64,000 nt of DNA from positions 2,717,824 through 2,781,823 of the forward strand of contig SSBO01000003.1 in assembly GCA_005281725.1 (NCBI GenBank). Direction: 5' to 3'. A model generated the notes under the pieces. It searched no databases and was not told where the DNA came from. It worked only from the letters and a program-made list of their open reading frames with translations. Source of the DNA: Wuchereria bancrofti (Eukaryota; Nematoda; Chromadorea; Rhabditida; Onchocercidae). The translations under genes and the position numbers were made by a program. Positions 1-11,900 of the stretch are shown here, one piece after another; position 1 is the stretch's first letter, and each line of letters starts with the position of its first letter.

Positions 1-301
1 CACATAGTGCAATTTGTATCCTCGTTGATTTATTTTTTCTTCGTATTTTATTACCTGCAGAAATAAAGTATTGTATCATTTTGTACAAAGTTAAAAGTCA
101 ATTTTATAAACTTAAACTTGATGCTCACTTTTTCTGATATGTTTATATGAATATATACTATGTGAAAAATTTGGAATGAAGCGTTCATTTTGAGAAAATT
201 ATCCTATAACTTTCCAGGGTATTTCTCTTTGCGGTGTTATATCTCCAGAATTTTGTTTTATTTTTTAAATGGTTTATTATTAGATAACAGTTTTTTTTTA
301 G

Positions 302-411
302 AGGACAAAACTTATCCAATTATTGATAGCTCATATTCTTTGTTAATTAAACAAGTTTCTCAAAAAGTTAGTGTAAAAACTACGGCGATTTTGGAAGCAC
401 TGGTTTTTTAG
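302..411 (+). CDS. Possible 3'-terminal exon of an upstream gene (unrecognised)
   Basis: A short open frame follows a poly-T/AG acceptor-like sequence and ends with TAG at 409-411. It would encode DKTYPIIDSSYSLLIKQ followed by a lysine/valine-rich end (...KTTAILEALVF). The residue mix is more protein-like than the surrounding AT-rich translation. There is no family match I can name, and no partner exon is visible to its left because the window starts there. It may be a chance open frame. Confidence 0.2.
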
Positions 412-2643
412 ATTGAGTGTTATTACTTTTTTGGTTATTAGTTGTACCTACTTCCTTTGTTAATAATATTAGTTCATTTTAATTTTTTACTGAAAATATA
501 GGATCAATGCGAAGTCGTCATCTGAATTATTTTGTTTACTGCCAATAAGTCTAACTTTTTTAAATATATTGATAAAATAAATTCCGGCTGTTGAGAAGGA
601 AAGGAAGAAGTTTTGGATCTGGTTATGCTTACTTAATTTATCTTCAGTAATCGATAGTCGAGTAGTTTTAATGATTACGTTATTTAAGTAATGTCATAGA
701 ATTTGTTCGATCTTTTCATTCTTTCCCCGACATAATGGACGTTTTCATTATTTATTTTTACCATTTTGCCGTGTTTCTCTGAAATAAAATTTGAGTAAAT
801 TTTTTCCTATCATTTTTTCTCATAGAAAATGGATGCATTTTATGATAAACATTTGAAAATTCTTAACAATTTCAGTTGCATTATCCTTTTCAAATCTATT
901 TTCAGATCATTTTAATATATATTTATTGATACATGCGTGATGTTAGCGAAAGATAACGTACAGATTTTCCATGTTTTATGTTCATATGTTATGCATCTCC
1001 ACACTCATCGTTATTGATTGCTTTATTAAACTTTGATTTATCAGAAATTAGGGATCTGTTTATCCTGGGAATCATTTATTTATGTTTCTTCATTTGTGGA
1101 CTACAAAATAGGCAAAGAACAGAGAAGTTGGGAGAGAAGCTGAATCTCATAAAATAGCATAAGTGACCGGTCCACAAGATCGATGCTATATCATTTTATA
1201 ATATTGCAAGAAATTTTTGTATATGATGAAAGTGTGGAATATTTGAAAACTAACGATGTAGTTGAGATAATTTTGTGAAAATTACTAGTTTATGACAATT
1301 TGGGTTGTAGTTTAACATACTGAGAATTTATTCTTTTGTTTCTTTCGAAAATTTCTTCTTAAATGTTAAACAGTATATTGAACAAACTCAGCAGAAACAT
1401 TAGCGAAAGATTCGTTGAATGTGCCCATTCTTAAAAATGTCTTAAAAATTCTATTGCTTTGCTTTTACAGTAAGTTAAGTTGACCTTCCATCAACTCTAT
1501 GATGACCCATTTATTAAGTTATCATGTCTACTGTCAGGTGTATCTTTAAAGCAAAAATGCTGAATACATTAAAATATATATCATAGTATACTTAAAATAT
1601 CGAATAATTTTGTGTAAGATAACAACAGCTGATAGCTATTATAAACAGCAAAAAAAAAAGTCGAAAATTTTCAAAACTGGAGAGTTTAGTAAGTTTTTAG
1701 CTTAATTATGTGAAAATTTCATATTTCATCAAAATATATTGAATTTTTTACTTACATTTTACTACTTAGTAGTTTATAAGAATTAATTTAAAAGTATAAG
1801 AAAGTAAAAATTAAGAATTAACCCCCCAAAAAAAAAAGCCAAATACTGGACGCTTTCCTGTTCTTGCATTCACAAGAAGCAATAATATATTCGAGAAAAA
1901 TCGGGGAGGAAAAAGATACAAGCGAAAACGAAAAAACTATTCAATCAGTGGATGTGTGGTAACAGAAATTATGATGAAATGGTAGTTTATGTGAGAGTAG
2001 GTGAATTTTATTAATACGACGAAATGATGATAAGAAAGATGTGTTTGTAATGATATTAGTAGTATTGTTACAATCAATAGTGATAACGTAGACTGTTTCT
2101 CATCCACTCATTTCTATGGAACAGAATTACAGCTCATTTTGATAATATTCTTTCTATATTCAATATTTATTGATAGTGATCAAGTAAGATGGTCATGTTA
2201 TTGTTATTGTTATCGTAATCATTAGCAAAACGAATGGCATGAATTACATCAATTACCATACACAATTTAGTTTATATATTATAATGCTAGAAATAAATTA
2301 TGTAGACTTAGAACTTAATAGTAGCAACGTAAAAATTAACAAAATTACATCAAGAATTGAATTATATTTATAAAATAAATTTTGATTTTTCAATTTTCAA
2401 CCTTTCCTTTTTTTGCAGAATCATCCAACATTAACTACTATTTAGAGTAGAAATGTAAAAATTGATAGAGTAGAAATGTTATGATATGATAAGTGATTGA
2501 GATGCCAAAGGTCACGATGCTATTCTGCAAAAATAATTGCATTTTGGAGCGTAAATTTGAACTCATTATAATCATTTTTCTTTTTCGTGTTCTCTTCTCA
2601 GTTAACTCGACTGTTTGTCCCTTAATAATGTTCCTTATGTTAT

Positions 2644-2657
2644 TCGATATTTTGCAG
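2644..2657 (+). other. Probable spliced-leader trans-splice acceptor of the mucolipin gene
   Basis: The sequence TCGATATTTTGCAG ends exactly where the inferred start codon (2658) begins. A perfect nematode acceptor (TTTGCAG) directly abutting an ATG, with no matching upstream donor exon, is the usual signature of SL trans-splicing. Inferred from sequence only. Confidence 0.5.
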
Positions 2658-5600
2658 ATGCATGAAGGACGACAAGTAACCAGTGACAATTTCAACGATA
2701 TGCAACCGTCATCGGCTGAATTTGACCGGTTATTTTTTTGTATAATTGAGAAAAAAAATTAGTGGTAATTAGAGATATTGAAAAATAGAAAAAAGAAAGA
2801 ATTTGAGGAAATGCAGAAATAGGTCTAATTTAGGTTCAGTTTTTGTTAATATTTTCGAATATACCAAGATATCACAAGCAGAATTTTCCATAATCTGAAT
2901 TTAAATATTTCTTTGTGGAATAGAAATAGTAGCTGTATTTAAGAATAATAGCAGAAGACGTACTTTGTTGAAAATATCTTTTTTGATATCATTATTTGGC
3001 ACTACTTAAATATTATTTATTTAGTCGAATTATCAGCTAATGTTCTTTCTGCTTAATATAGGTCAATATATAACATTTTTTTAGTCGGTGAGAAATGCTT
3101 TTTCATACTCTGTTTTATGATTAATATTCTAGTCTCATTATTGGCAGATAAATAAAGCTGAAATATTGTTAAGTTACAAATTTATTTTTCTGCTTATTTT
3201 TTAAAGAGGCATCGAAATTTCGAGCAAAATTTGCGAATTATTCTATAAAAATTTCAAGTTTAAGTAAAGAAAACAGGTAAAATTGTTTTTACAGGATGCA
3301 GCAAGATATCCTGGAAACTTTATCAGCATCTGATCGTAAGGATGGCGAACGTCTACGTCGACATTTGCAATTCTTTTTCATGGATCCAATAACAAAATGG
3401 AAAATGCGTCATCAGTTTCCTTTTAAATTAGTCTTACAAATTTTCAAAATCGTTTTTATTTCTGTACAGGTAAGAGCTATATTCTTTCAAACTAATTTGA
3501 TGAGTATTTGACAGTGTTAGGATTAATTTTGGGATTAATACTGATAAGATATTCCTCTTCGAAAATCTATCTCATTCTGCTTTCATAAATATTCTTTTCA
3601 TGTTGATTTTCCTATGTGTAAGGACTAATTGATCATACTTTCTTTATTATTTTGATTACTAGTAGAATGAATTTTAAAAGATGTTTTTAAAATTTATTGA
3701 AAAAAAATATACTTCGAATTTTACATAGTTTATAATTTTTTTAATTTTACATAATTTTTAATAGAGGAAGAGATGGATGCCACTTAGACAGTTGAACTTT
3801 ATAATTTTCAACAGAAATATTAGATTTTAATTAGCGTTTCAGTAAATTGAGTATTGAGTGCATCATGTGGATAGGAAACTATAAATCATTACTTATAGTA
3901 ATTAATTAATTGTCATCAATTATTCCTGATTCACTTGGTAAATTCATCACTTACGTCTTTTTGCAGCTAATGCTTTTTGCCGAATTACGTATGCTACATG
4001 TTGATTTTATGGATGAAACACATGCGGTAATCCGGCATAAATTTTTGAAAAATTGGAATAATGAGCGTGATACACTCATTTATCCACCATCATCTGGTCG
4101 GTATTCCGTTTACACCGGTACTGATATTGTTAATCAGTTTGCGTTCATGGTTGTCGCTGTAAGCTTCTCTTCTTTTTTTGTGTGTGTGACTACAAATCAC
4201 TTGTAATTCATAGAGATGCGGAAGTTTTTGAAAACTAATAAGTATGAATAATCAGTTTTATGGAATCTTAGTGTTAAATTTTAAAAGACGATTTAAAATG
4301 TGAATTTAAATTTAAAAGTCTTGTCAATGCTGGCATACATATACATATATCTGTTCTAGTATTATTCAATCAGGGAAGATTCATTCGCCAGTTTTTCGTA
4401 TGACACGTTGAGAAATCAGGACATCGACACTTCGGTTCAGGTTGATAATCCGAAATTTGTTGACGACATTTCCATTGATGATATACCACCGATGCAATTT
4501 TGCTTAAAAAAAATTGCTAACGTGACGGTTTTTAACAATACTTATGAATTTGATGTTTCAGAAGTTAATGGTGAGAATTGTTTTGATTGATATTAATATA
4601 TATATTTATTTATTTCTTTACTTATTTATTTATATAATATTTCAGATTTTAGACTAATTTTCATTTCGGAATATTTTTTAGAGATTTCGGAAAGATAATT
4701 TGGTATTTTCAATAACTAGATCCAGTTGTCCGTTATACATTTATACATCCTTTATATGGAAGCATTACTTTTAGTTATATCTTATGAAATTACAAAATAA
4801 TTTAAAACGCTTAGCTGAAAACTGATTTCAATACCTTTTCATTTGAAATATTGGCAAATTTCTTTTTGATGTCCAGATGACTACACTTTTTCGCACCAAA
4901 ATGAAAGTGAAAACAGAATATTAATTGGAAAGGTTCCTACTCAAAAGTAACAAGTGAATTTGCTGTCGAATCTTTTTATCATTGTAACTTTTCCAGTCGG
5001 GACAATTTATAGATTGTGTATTATTGAAATTTAATAAAAACGAAGTGGAAGAAATCCGTCGAAATGCAAGTTTACTGAGAAAATTCCTTGAAGAACGGAA
5101 GATTACATTTAAACCGGAAGATGCTTTGATCATATCAAAAGGTGTATTGAGCTTCAATTTACGAACGATTCATTTCAGTACAATTTCAACTGATGAGCGA
5201 CCAGAATGTTTTTTAATTCAAGTAAATTTTTAACAATTCGTGAAATTTATCGCCTCTTCTACTGTAATAACTGTTCGTCAGGTTTTTGTGATATCAAATT
5301 ATCATTTCAAAAATGATATTTGATCTGCTAGAAAAAAAATCACATGTAGTGATTTCTTCTTATACAAATGGACATTAACAGTTGTTAGAACATCTACTAT
5401 AGGTAAATTGAGCGCGTGCACATCACTTAAAGTCAGTGATATGATAATTTTTTCTTTTTTGGTCCTTTTTTTTGAAATCGTAATCTTCACTCGTACATAC
5501 TAATATTGACTATTTAGGTCTCAATTATTTTCGACAACTCACGACATACTGGTCAAGTATACATTTCTCTGTCAACAGTTATTAGTTACGTTACTCTGTG

Positions 5601-8600
5601 CAATGGTCGAGTTGTACATGGTATGTATCAGTTGTTAAATAATCTGAATGGTTTTTTAGTTCGTCCTTTTTCTTCATAGAATACTAAACTTCCTCTCTTT
5701 TTTTTTTGTTTTCCGTCTTTTAGAAAAAGAGAAAGACGAACTATGAACCATTTAGTAGGAACTATGAATGAACCATTTACCAAATGGTTCAGGTATCCAT
5801 AGCTGTTTGTTGGTTATGTTTAATTTGGTAGAAAGTACAAACTTGCATCTTTGAAAACGAGAAACATGGTGTTATAAGTATTAAAAAAAAAGAAAAAAAG
5901 CTGGAAATGTCAACTCGCTTGCATTAGTGATAAGAGATCAGCTTTATATGTTATATATCTGTTTGCAAATGAATTGGCGTGCACATTTAATAAGTATTTA
6001 TACCACTTATCATATCAGGAGGTGGTGTATTAACAGTAAGTATTGCTATATTTATTATTGATGTTTTGGTTTTGTTGATGTGTATCGCCTCGTTAGTACT
6101 GTGTTGTCGTGCGCTTCTTCGAGCTCATCTCCTGAAATTGGTCAGTTTAAAATTTTTCTTTTGCGTTTGAAATCTTACTGTTAATATCAGCTCATCAGTT
6201 TTAACTATCATCCATCTGTACGGTTATATAATTCCTTATATTTAGTGATCTTCCTGTGTCATACTTTCTGATCCATTTTTTTATTCGATATTGTTCGCCA
6301 TTTATTCCATTTACTGGAAGTAACGAATTTCTTATGACAAATACATATCAATTTTTGATTAATACTAATTTGTCATAATTTAGGCAACAGTAAAATTTGT
6401 TCGAAATGTGTTGCAACGTGAGTTAGTGCTAAGTGATAAGTTGGAATTCCTAAATTTTTGGTATGTGATGATCGTTACAAACGATATATGCATTATCTGT
6501 GGCACTCTCTGCAAAATCACAATTGAATTCAGAGTAAGTCTTTTCACCATTGTATTTGCAGTTCTGAAAATCTACCAGAGATTTCATCAAAATGTAAGGT
6601 AACAAACTTTTAAAGCATATTGGGCTACTGCTGGAATTATTTAATCTTAAGAATTCAAGCCTTTTAATCTTAGGCTTGAATTCTAGCCACAAAAAATTTG
6701 GGTAGGAGAAAAATCCTATTATGTGGAAGCTGACTTCATAAAATTGTTAAATCCTTAACGGTTTTGTGATTTCAAATTTCAGCTTGAAATATTTTTTTTT
6801 AATGATATAAATTTTCATAAACATTTCAGGATTTTGATAATGATTTGTTTACCACATCTGGTGTATTACTGGGCACCGGTGCCCTTTTAGTATATGTTGG
6901 TGTACTACGTTACTTCTGTTTCTTTTCAAAATATAATGTTGGTTTCTTTCCATTAAAAAACTCATTATGTAGTAATAAAATGCTTCATTTTAACTATGAA
7001 TTTTATCTTTGGGGTTTTTTTTTTTTTTAGTAGTAACATCTTTATTTTAGATATTAATTTTAACAGTGAAGAAATCGTTACCAAATATTCTTCGCTTTAT
7101 GTCATGTGCAGCTGTTCTTTACGCTGGTTTTCTTATTGCCGGATGGGTTATAATTGGACCGTATAGTTTAAAGGTTTTTTTTTAATGGTATAATGTAATG
7201 GCAGAGTGTTATTTTAATTTTATTATTGAAATCACTAAAGAGTTTGTCTAATTGGTCATCCTAAATTGATATGATTGAATTCGGATATAGCAACATAAGG
7301 ATTATTACTAACATCGTAGTAAATGCCATCCTGTTTTACTTACTTATTGACGTGCTGTTAGTGATTACTTTAAACTATTTAATGAAGTGTAATATTTTAT
7401 TTTACAGTATAATTGATATTCTAGGAAATATGTTTCGCCCTAATTTTTTACTCTTCACTAAATTGTTATTCCTTATCCGGTTGATTCAAAATTTTCTGTT
7501 AAATTCAAGATAATTTCAGTTTCGCACATTAGGAAAATCATCAGAAGCATTATTTTCACTAATAAATGGTGATGATATGTTCGCTACATTTTTCACTATC
7601 AACGATTCTAATACAATTATTAACATAGTTGGCACAGCTTACATTTATGTATTTGTATCTTTATTCATTTATGTAGTTTTATCACTATTTATTGCTATTA
7701 TCATGGATGCTTATGAAGTCATCAGGGTATATTTTCTAAACATTTTCCAAATTTAAAAACAATCTTTCCTCAATAGTCGTCATTCTTTCTTTTTATTTAA
7801 CGTTTTTGATTATGCTACTTGACTAATAATGATACGTTAGAAATAAGAATATAGTCTTGAAAGAAAATTATGTCAAATCTAGAAGAATGTTTCTTCAATA
7901 ATTGAATTAAAAATGGAGAACTCTGTAATGCGAGTAATTACTTTGAAAAGAAAGATAGTAAATGCAAGAATACTTTGAAATCAGGCATTTATTCTACCCA
8001 AATCAAAAAAATAGAATAATAAAATTTTCGCCTTCTCGTTGCTTGGTATTATGTAGGTAACCATCAACTACTCTTCCTATTTATTATTGTTGCTATGTAT
8101 CATTGGGTTGAAAATTTTGCCAGCAATAATTTCTAATATTGTAGTGTTCAAAAAAATTTCTTAGGTTAATATTACCATGTAGATTTTTCATATTTTCAAA
8201 GATTACAGGATCGCTATAGAGATCAGGAAAGTGAAGAAAAGTCACTATTACAACTTTTATGCGCAGGAAATTCATGTAATTTAACGAATGCTGAGGAAAG
8301 ACGGCTTGAGTATTCTTCAGGAAACTTACTCAAATTAGGTAAAAAAAATTTTTTCCTGTTATTCTTTCTAACTTAACAGATTTATGCAAGTTTATTCAAG
8401 GAATTAATGTAAATTATGTTTCTAGTTTAGATTAATTCCTAATATTTTTGGAGATTCCATTTGTTGAAATATAGCAACATTTATCTCAGGAAGTTTTAAA
8501 ACAAATTTGAAATAAGATGATTCTCTGACCGATTTATATATATGTTTTGATTAAAGTAGTATGTTTTTTTTAGATTTTTCGTACCTTTTTAAAAGACAAA

Positions 8601-8784
8601 CACTGTTATTATAAGGATAATACCAACTTTTAACTACTTTTTATTTATTATAGACTGTTGTGATTCGTTTCGTCGACTAATCGGACGATTTCGCAATTGT
8701 TTTGGTATTGTTCAACAAGAACCACCATATAATTCATTTGAAAATTCAAATGAATTTACTAATGATCATGTTGTAATTACATGA
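2658..8784 (+). CDS. cup-5: Mucolipin (TRPML-type lysosomal cation channel), 13 exons, complete
   Basis: Exons: 2658-2728, 3295-3469, 3967-4158, 4360-4563, 4997-5221, 5518-5620, 6019-6140, 6384-6533, 6830-6937, 7051-7173, 7520-7726, 8209-8338, 8654-8784. They sum to 1941 nt (646 residues) and every junction is phase-consistent. The protein has a cytosolic N-terminus with the mucolipin-type stretch LRRHLQFFFMDPITKWKM. Next comes TM1 (about residues 66-88), then a large luminal polycystin/mucolipin domain with sites such as NVT and NNT. TM2-TM5 lie at roughly 331-353, 386-406, 423-442 and 465-485, and TM6 at about 530-553. The pore helix and filter read SLINGDDMFATF; NGDDMF (about 507-512) is the mucolipin signature filter. 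The cytosolic tail carries a CC pair (DCCDSF), like the palmitoylated cysteines of TRPML1. Known family role: PI(3,5)P2-gated Ca2+/cation efflux from late endosomes and lysosomes; C. elegans CUP-5 is needed for lysosome biogenesis. The exon 4 and exon 9 donors (GTTAAT, GTTGGT) are weak but are required by phase and homology. The first exon (residues 1-24) is less certain than the rest. Confidence 0.93.
6650..6684. repeat. Perfect 12-bp inverted repeat in mucolipin intron 8
   Basis: AGAATTCAAGCC (6650-6661) and GGCTTGAATTCT (6673-6684) are exact reverse complements separated by 11 nt. The RNA could form a stable hairpin inside the intron between exons 8 and 9. No function is known. Confidence 0.85.
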
Positions 8785-8892
8785 ATTTATTGAATGAAAG
8801 GCTTTTTACATGTTCAATTGTCAAGATTTCAGTTTTAGATGATAGAGTTTAAAAATATAAATATAACACAATAGCACATCATATTAACTTAT

Positions 8893-8938
8893 AATAAATA
8901 TCGGTCTCTTGAAAATGTTCATCTATATTTGAAATAAA
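8893..8938 (+). terminator. Two AATAAA polyadenylation signals after mucolipin
   Basis: AATAAA occurs at 8893-8898 and at 8933-8938, 109 and 149 nt after the mucolipin stop codon, which is a normal 3'UTR distance for a nematode. They probably define the 3' end of the transcript. AATAAA is also common by chance in such AT-rich DNA. Confidence 0.5.
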
Positions 8939-11900
8939 ATCTGTTCCAATCAATATTTTCCTGAGAAACTGTAAGCATAATTGTATAATTGAACTAAGCA
9001 TTTAATCTATCTGGATCTGTATTTGTTTGCATTATGCATGTATTATTCTAACCTTATCACATACTTACTTTCTATATTTGTTATTCTTAGTTGTTGTATC
9101 ACAGATTTCCTATTCTTTCTGGAATATTATCCTACATTGCTTTCATATTTATCAATTTATTGCTTCAATGCATGCAAAGAACATAGAATATTTGCAATTT
9201 TATTCAAAAGTTTAGATTTTACAACTGAAAATTTATTTAAAATTTATAAAGATTCGATGTATCCATTGAGAATTTGCTCCTTCAGTTGAACTTTTTGGTC
9301 GAATTAATAATTTTTTCTTTTTTCATTTAGAAAATTAAATTTTAGCAGATATTAATTTATTTTTCTGCTATAATTTTATGTCATTTCTTTTTCATAGCGA
9401 TTAAAATATTTTGTTCATTTGTAATATCTTTTTACTTTGGCTCAAGAAGAGCAAGAAGTGATTTGTATTTTTTTCCGTTCGTTTAATTTCTAGTTTATTT
9501 GATTTATAACTCCTTATACTTCTCATCTTTCTTCATTTTCTTAATCTGCTGCAATTTGAGTTAATCCAATATAATTGGAATAATTTTTGAAATACTTCAA
9601 CCATTGTTTATTTTCAAGTAAAACTGTTGCTAAAAAAAGAAAGAGCAAAATTTTTTTTGTCTTAATTGGCAAAGTTAAAAGAAAAAAACACGATTTTCCA
9701 TCTGATTTCTCATAAATAACTTGTCACACTCAAAATTGTTAGGCTATTAAATCATTTGATACCATATAACAATGGTGCGATCAATTGTTTCTGAAAATTC
9801 TCAAAATGTCTACTTGCAGCACATTTGCTTTGTTGAAATATGTGCTTATTTGTTTTAAAAATGCTTCAGCACAATGCTTAATTTGAAATTCAATCAAACA
9901 ACTAAAGTGGAAATGAAATGTGAAATTTTATGACTCCAAGTTTTGCATCAACTTCTGATAGTAACTTAGTTTGGCTTGCCTTTGAAGGAGAAGATTATCT
10001 CATCCTCAAAGCACAATACCATATCAGAAATTTCAACCTCTTCATTTGCTGTTATTCTCGAGAGAAGGAATAAGGATTAAAAATAATTCTACTATTGGTC
10101 GAGAATGAACTTGAAACAGTAAACAATTGTAATAGCACATTAACTTATTGCTTGGAGATTTTTTGCATCATTCTAATTCATCAATTTTACTCATTTCTTA
10201 TGCAAATTAATTCATGATTTCAAAAATAAAATGATGTCTTGTTACTAGAAATGAATTGTTGTCTCGAAATTTATCAAAATTAATTCATTTTTGTTCTTTT
10301 CTTTCTTTTATATAATCATTTAATCATTCCCTTACGATTGTTTACACATAATAATTGATCAATTTGACATATTTATTGTCCAGAAGTTTCATACTATCAT
10401 GATGATATATCTCTTTTTGTATGATAATCGATTATTCATTCATCACAGTTATCACTTAAACTTTTAAATAGAATATTTTTTTTCTATTGCTTAATATCTA
10501 TATGATTTGTTCCATCTCTCTATCTTTTTAATTATTCAATTCTTACTTTGCCAACGTGTAGTCATTTCTTTATAAGTAAAATAGCTGAATAAATGATTAC
10601 TTCGTTGCTTTTAGGCGTAACACTTATGTTTCTTCATTTCCATTTTATCAACAGTCATATTTTTATAGTTAAATTTCATGTTTTTTTTTTAAAGGAAAGA
10701 AATGAAATTTCACCTAGTTGTTAAGAAGTAAAAGAAATGAAAATTACACTGAAATAATCAAATTCGATTTTGTCATTTATTTGATTTCGTTATTCTTCCT
10801 AATATATATGATAATTGAATTTCTTAAACTTAATTTTTTTCCTTCCTAAATGCTACCCTAATTTTTTCTTTCCTCCTCTCTCTTTTCCTTTCTCACTTTT
10901 TAGGAGAGAGAAAGAATAGCAAAGCAAAGTTAAAATTTCATGAGCGAAAAAAAAAGTGCTAATGCTTTCTGGAACAATTTTGACCTTTCAAATTTTTTCA
11001 ATGTATCAGAAAAAAGAAAAACATTATAAAATGCATAAAATTGCAAAACTAAAAATGGATACAATCCAGCTGCGCTTTTGTCCTTCTATCCGTTTTCAAA
11101 ATGATCCTTCTGCCCAATACAGAAATAACGTATCTTACAAATTCCATTTAGTTGTCACATATTCTGAACAATTTAATAGCCTTAAATATTATGGATTATG
11201 TGAACACATCACAACTCGGCATTTTACCCATTCTTTTAGTTAGTAGCGCGGGTAAAGGATATTATTTCTTTCAGGCAAAAGGTGAAATGTACTGAGTAAT
11301 TTTCGTAATATTGTATCCATTAAGATTATAATTGATGAGAATAAAAATTCCTGATTAATTCTCTTTTTATCTCTCCTTCTCTCTCTTTCTCTCCGCTAGT
11401 TTCTCTCCCTGCCAGAGAAATGCTAGCAAAACAAAACAAAATTAAAATGAAATTTAGATACAACATACTCTAGCATTGCTTTTTTTAACGATTTTTGAAC
11501 TGTATCATTATCTTTTCCTCATCAAATTAACAATAAGAGAAGATTTGACTTAAAAAAATGAATTTATATTAGCATTATAAGCGAGTATGAGTGTTATGTT
11601 TAAAATTTGAAGAAAAAATAAAACTGCAGAATAAAGAAACATATTTTAATAATATAAGAGAAATTCGGAATATAGAATTTCTTGAATGAATTTTATATTA
11701 TTGAAATAAATTTATATTTTGTGCGATGTGATGTTTTATCCTTTCTTTTCGCTTTTTTTTTTAAAAAGGTTCAATTCCATTAAATCGTTTCCTGCCTTCG
11801 AGGACATCTTTTTTTAGAAATCTTAATCTTCTATTCGTCTCGGAACAATTTTCAAAAAATCAACTGAACAAGAAAATGTCCCATTATTTTGTATCAGTTA

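Larger units (their letters stand above)
1..2657. other. AT-rich non-coding region upstream of mucolipin gene
   Basis: I see no recognisable gene in this stretch. The only coding-like segment is an open frame ending with a stop at 411. It can be read from an acceptor-like TTTTTTTTAG near 301, giving about 35 residues that end in ...KTTAILEALVF. It could be the last exon of a gene that starts outside the window, but I do not recognise it. The remainder is low-complexity AT-rich sequence with frequent stops on both strands, and presumably includes the promoter of the downstream mucolipin gene. Confidence 0.5.

Noticed and set aside
10956..11243. 95-codon plus-strand frame
   Set aside because: No splice signals of quality, no recognisable family, and a start in low-complexity sequence. 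The C-terminal 60 residues look mildly protein-like, so it is mentioned in the region entry but not called.
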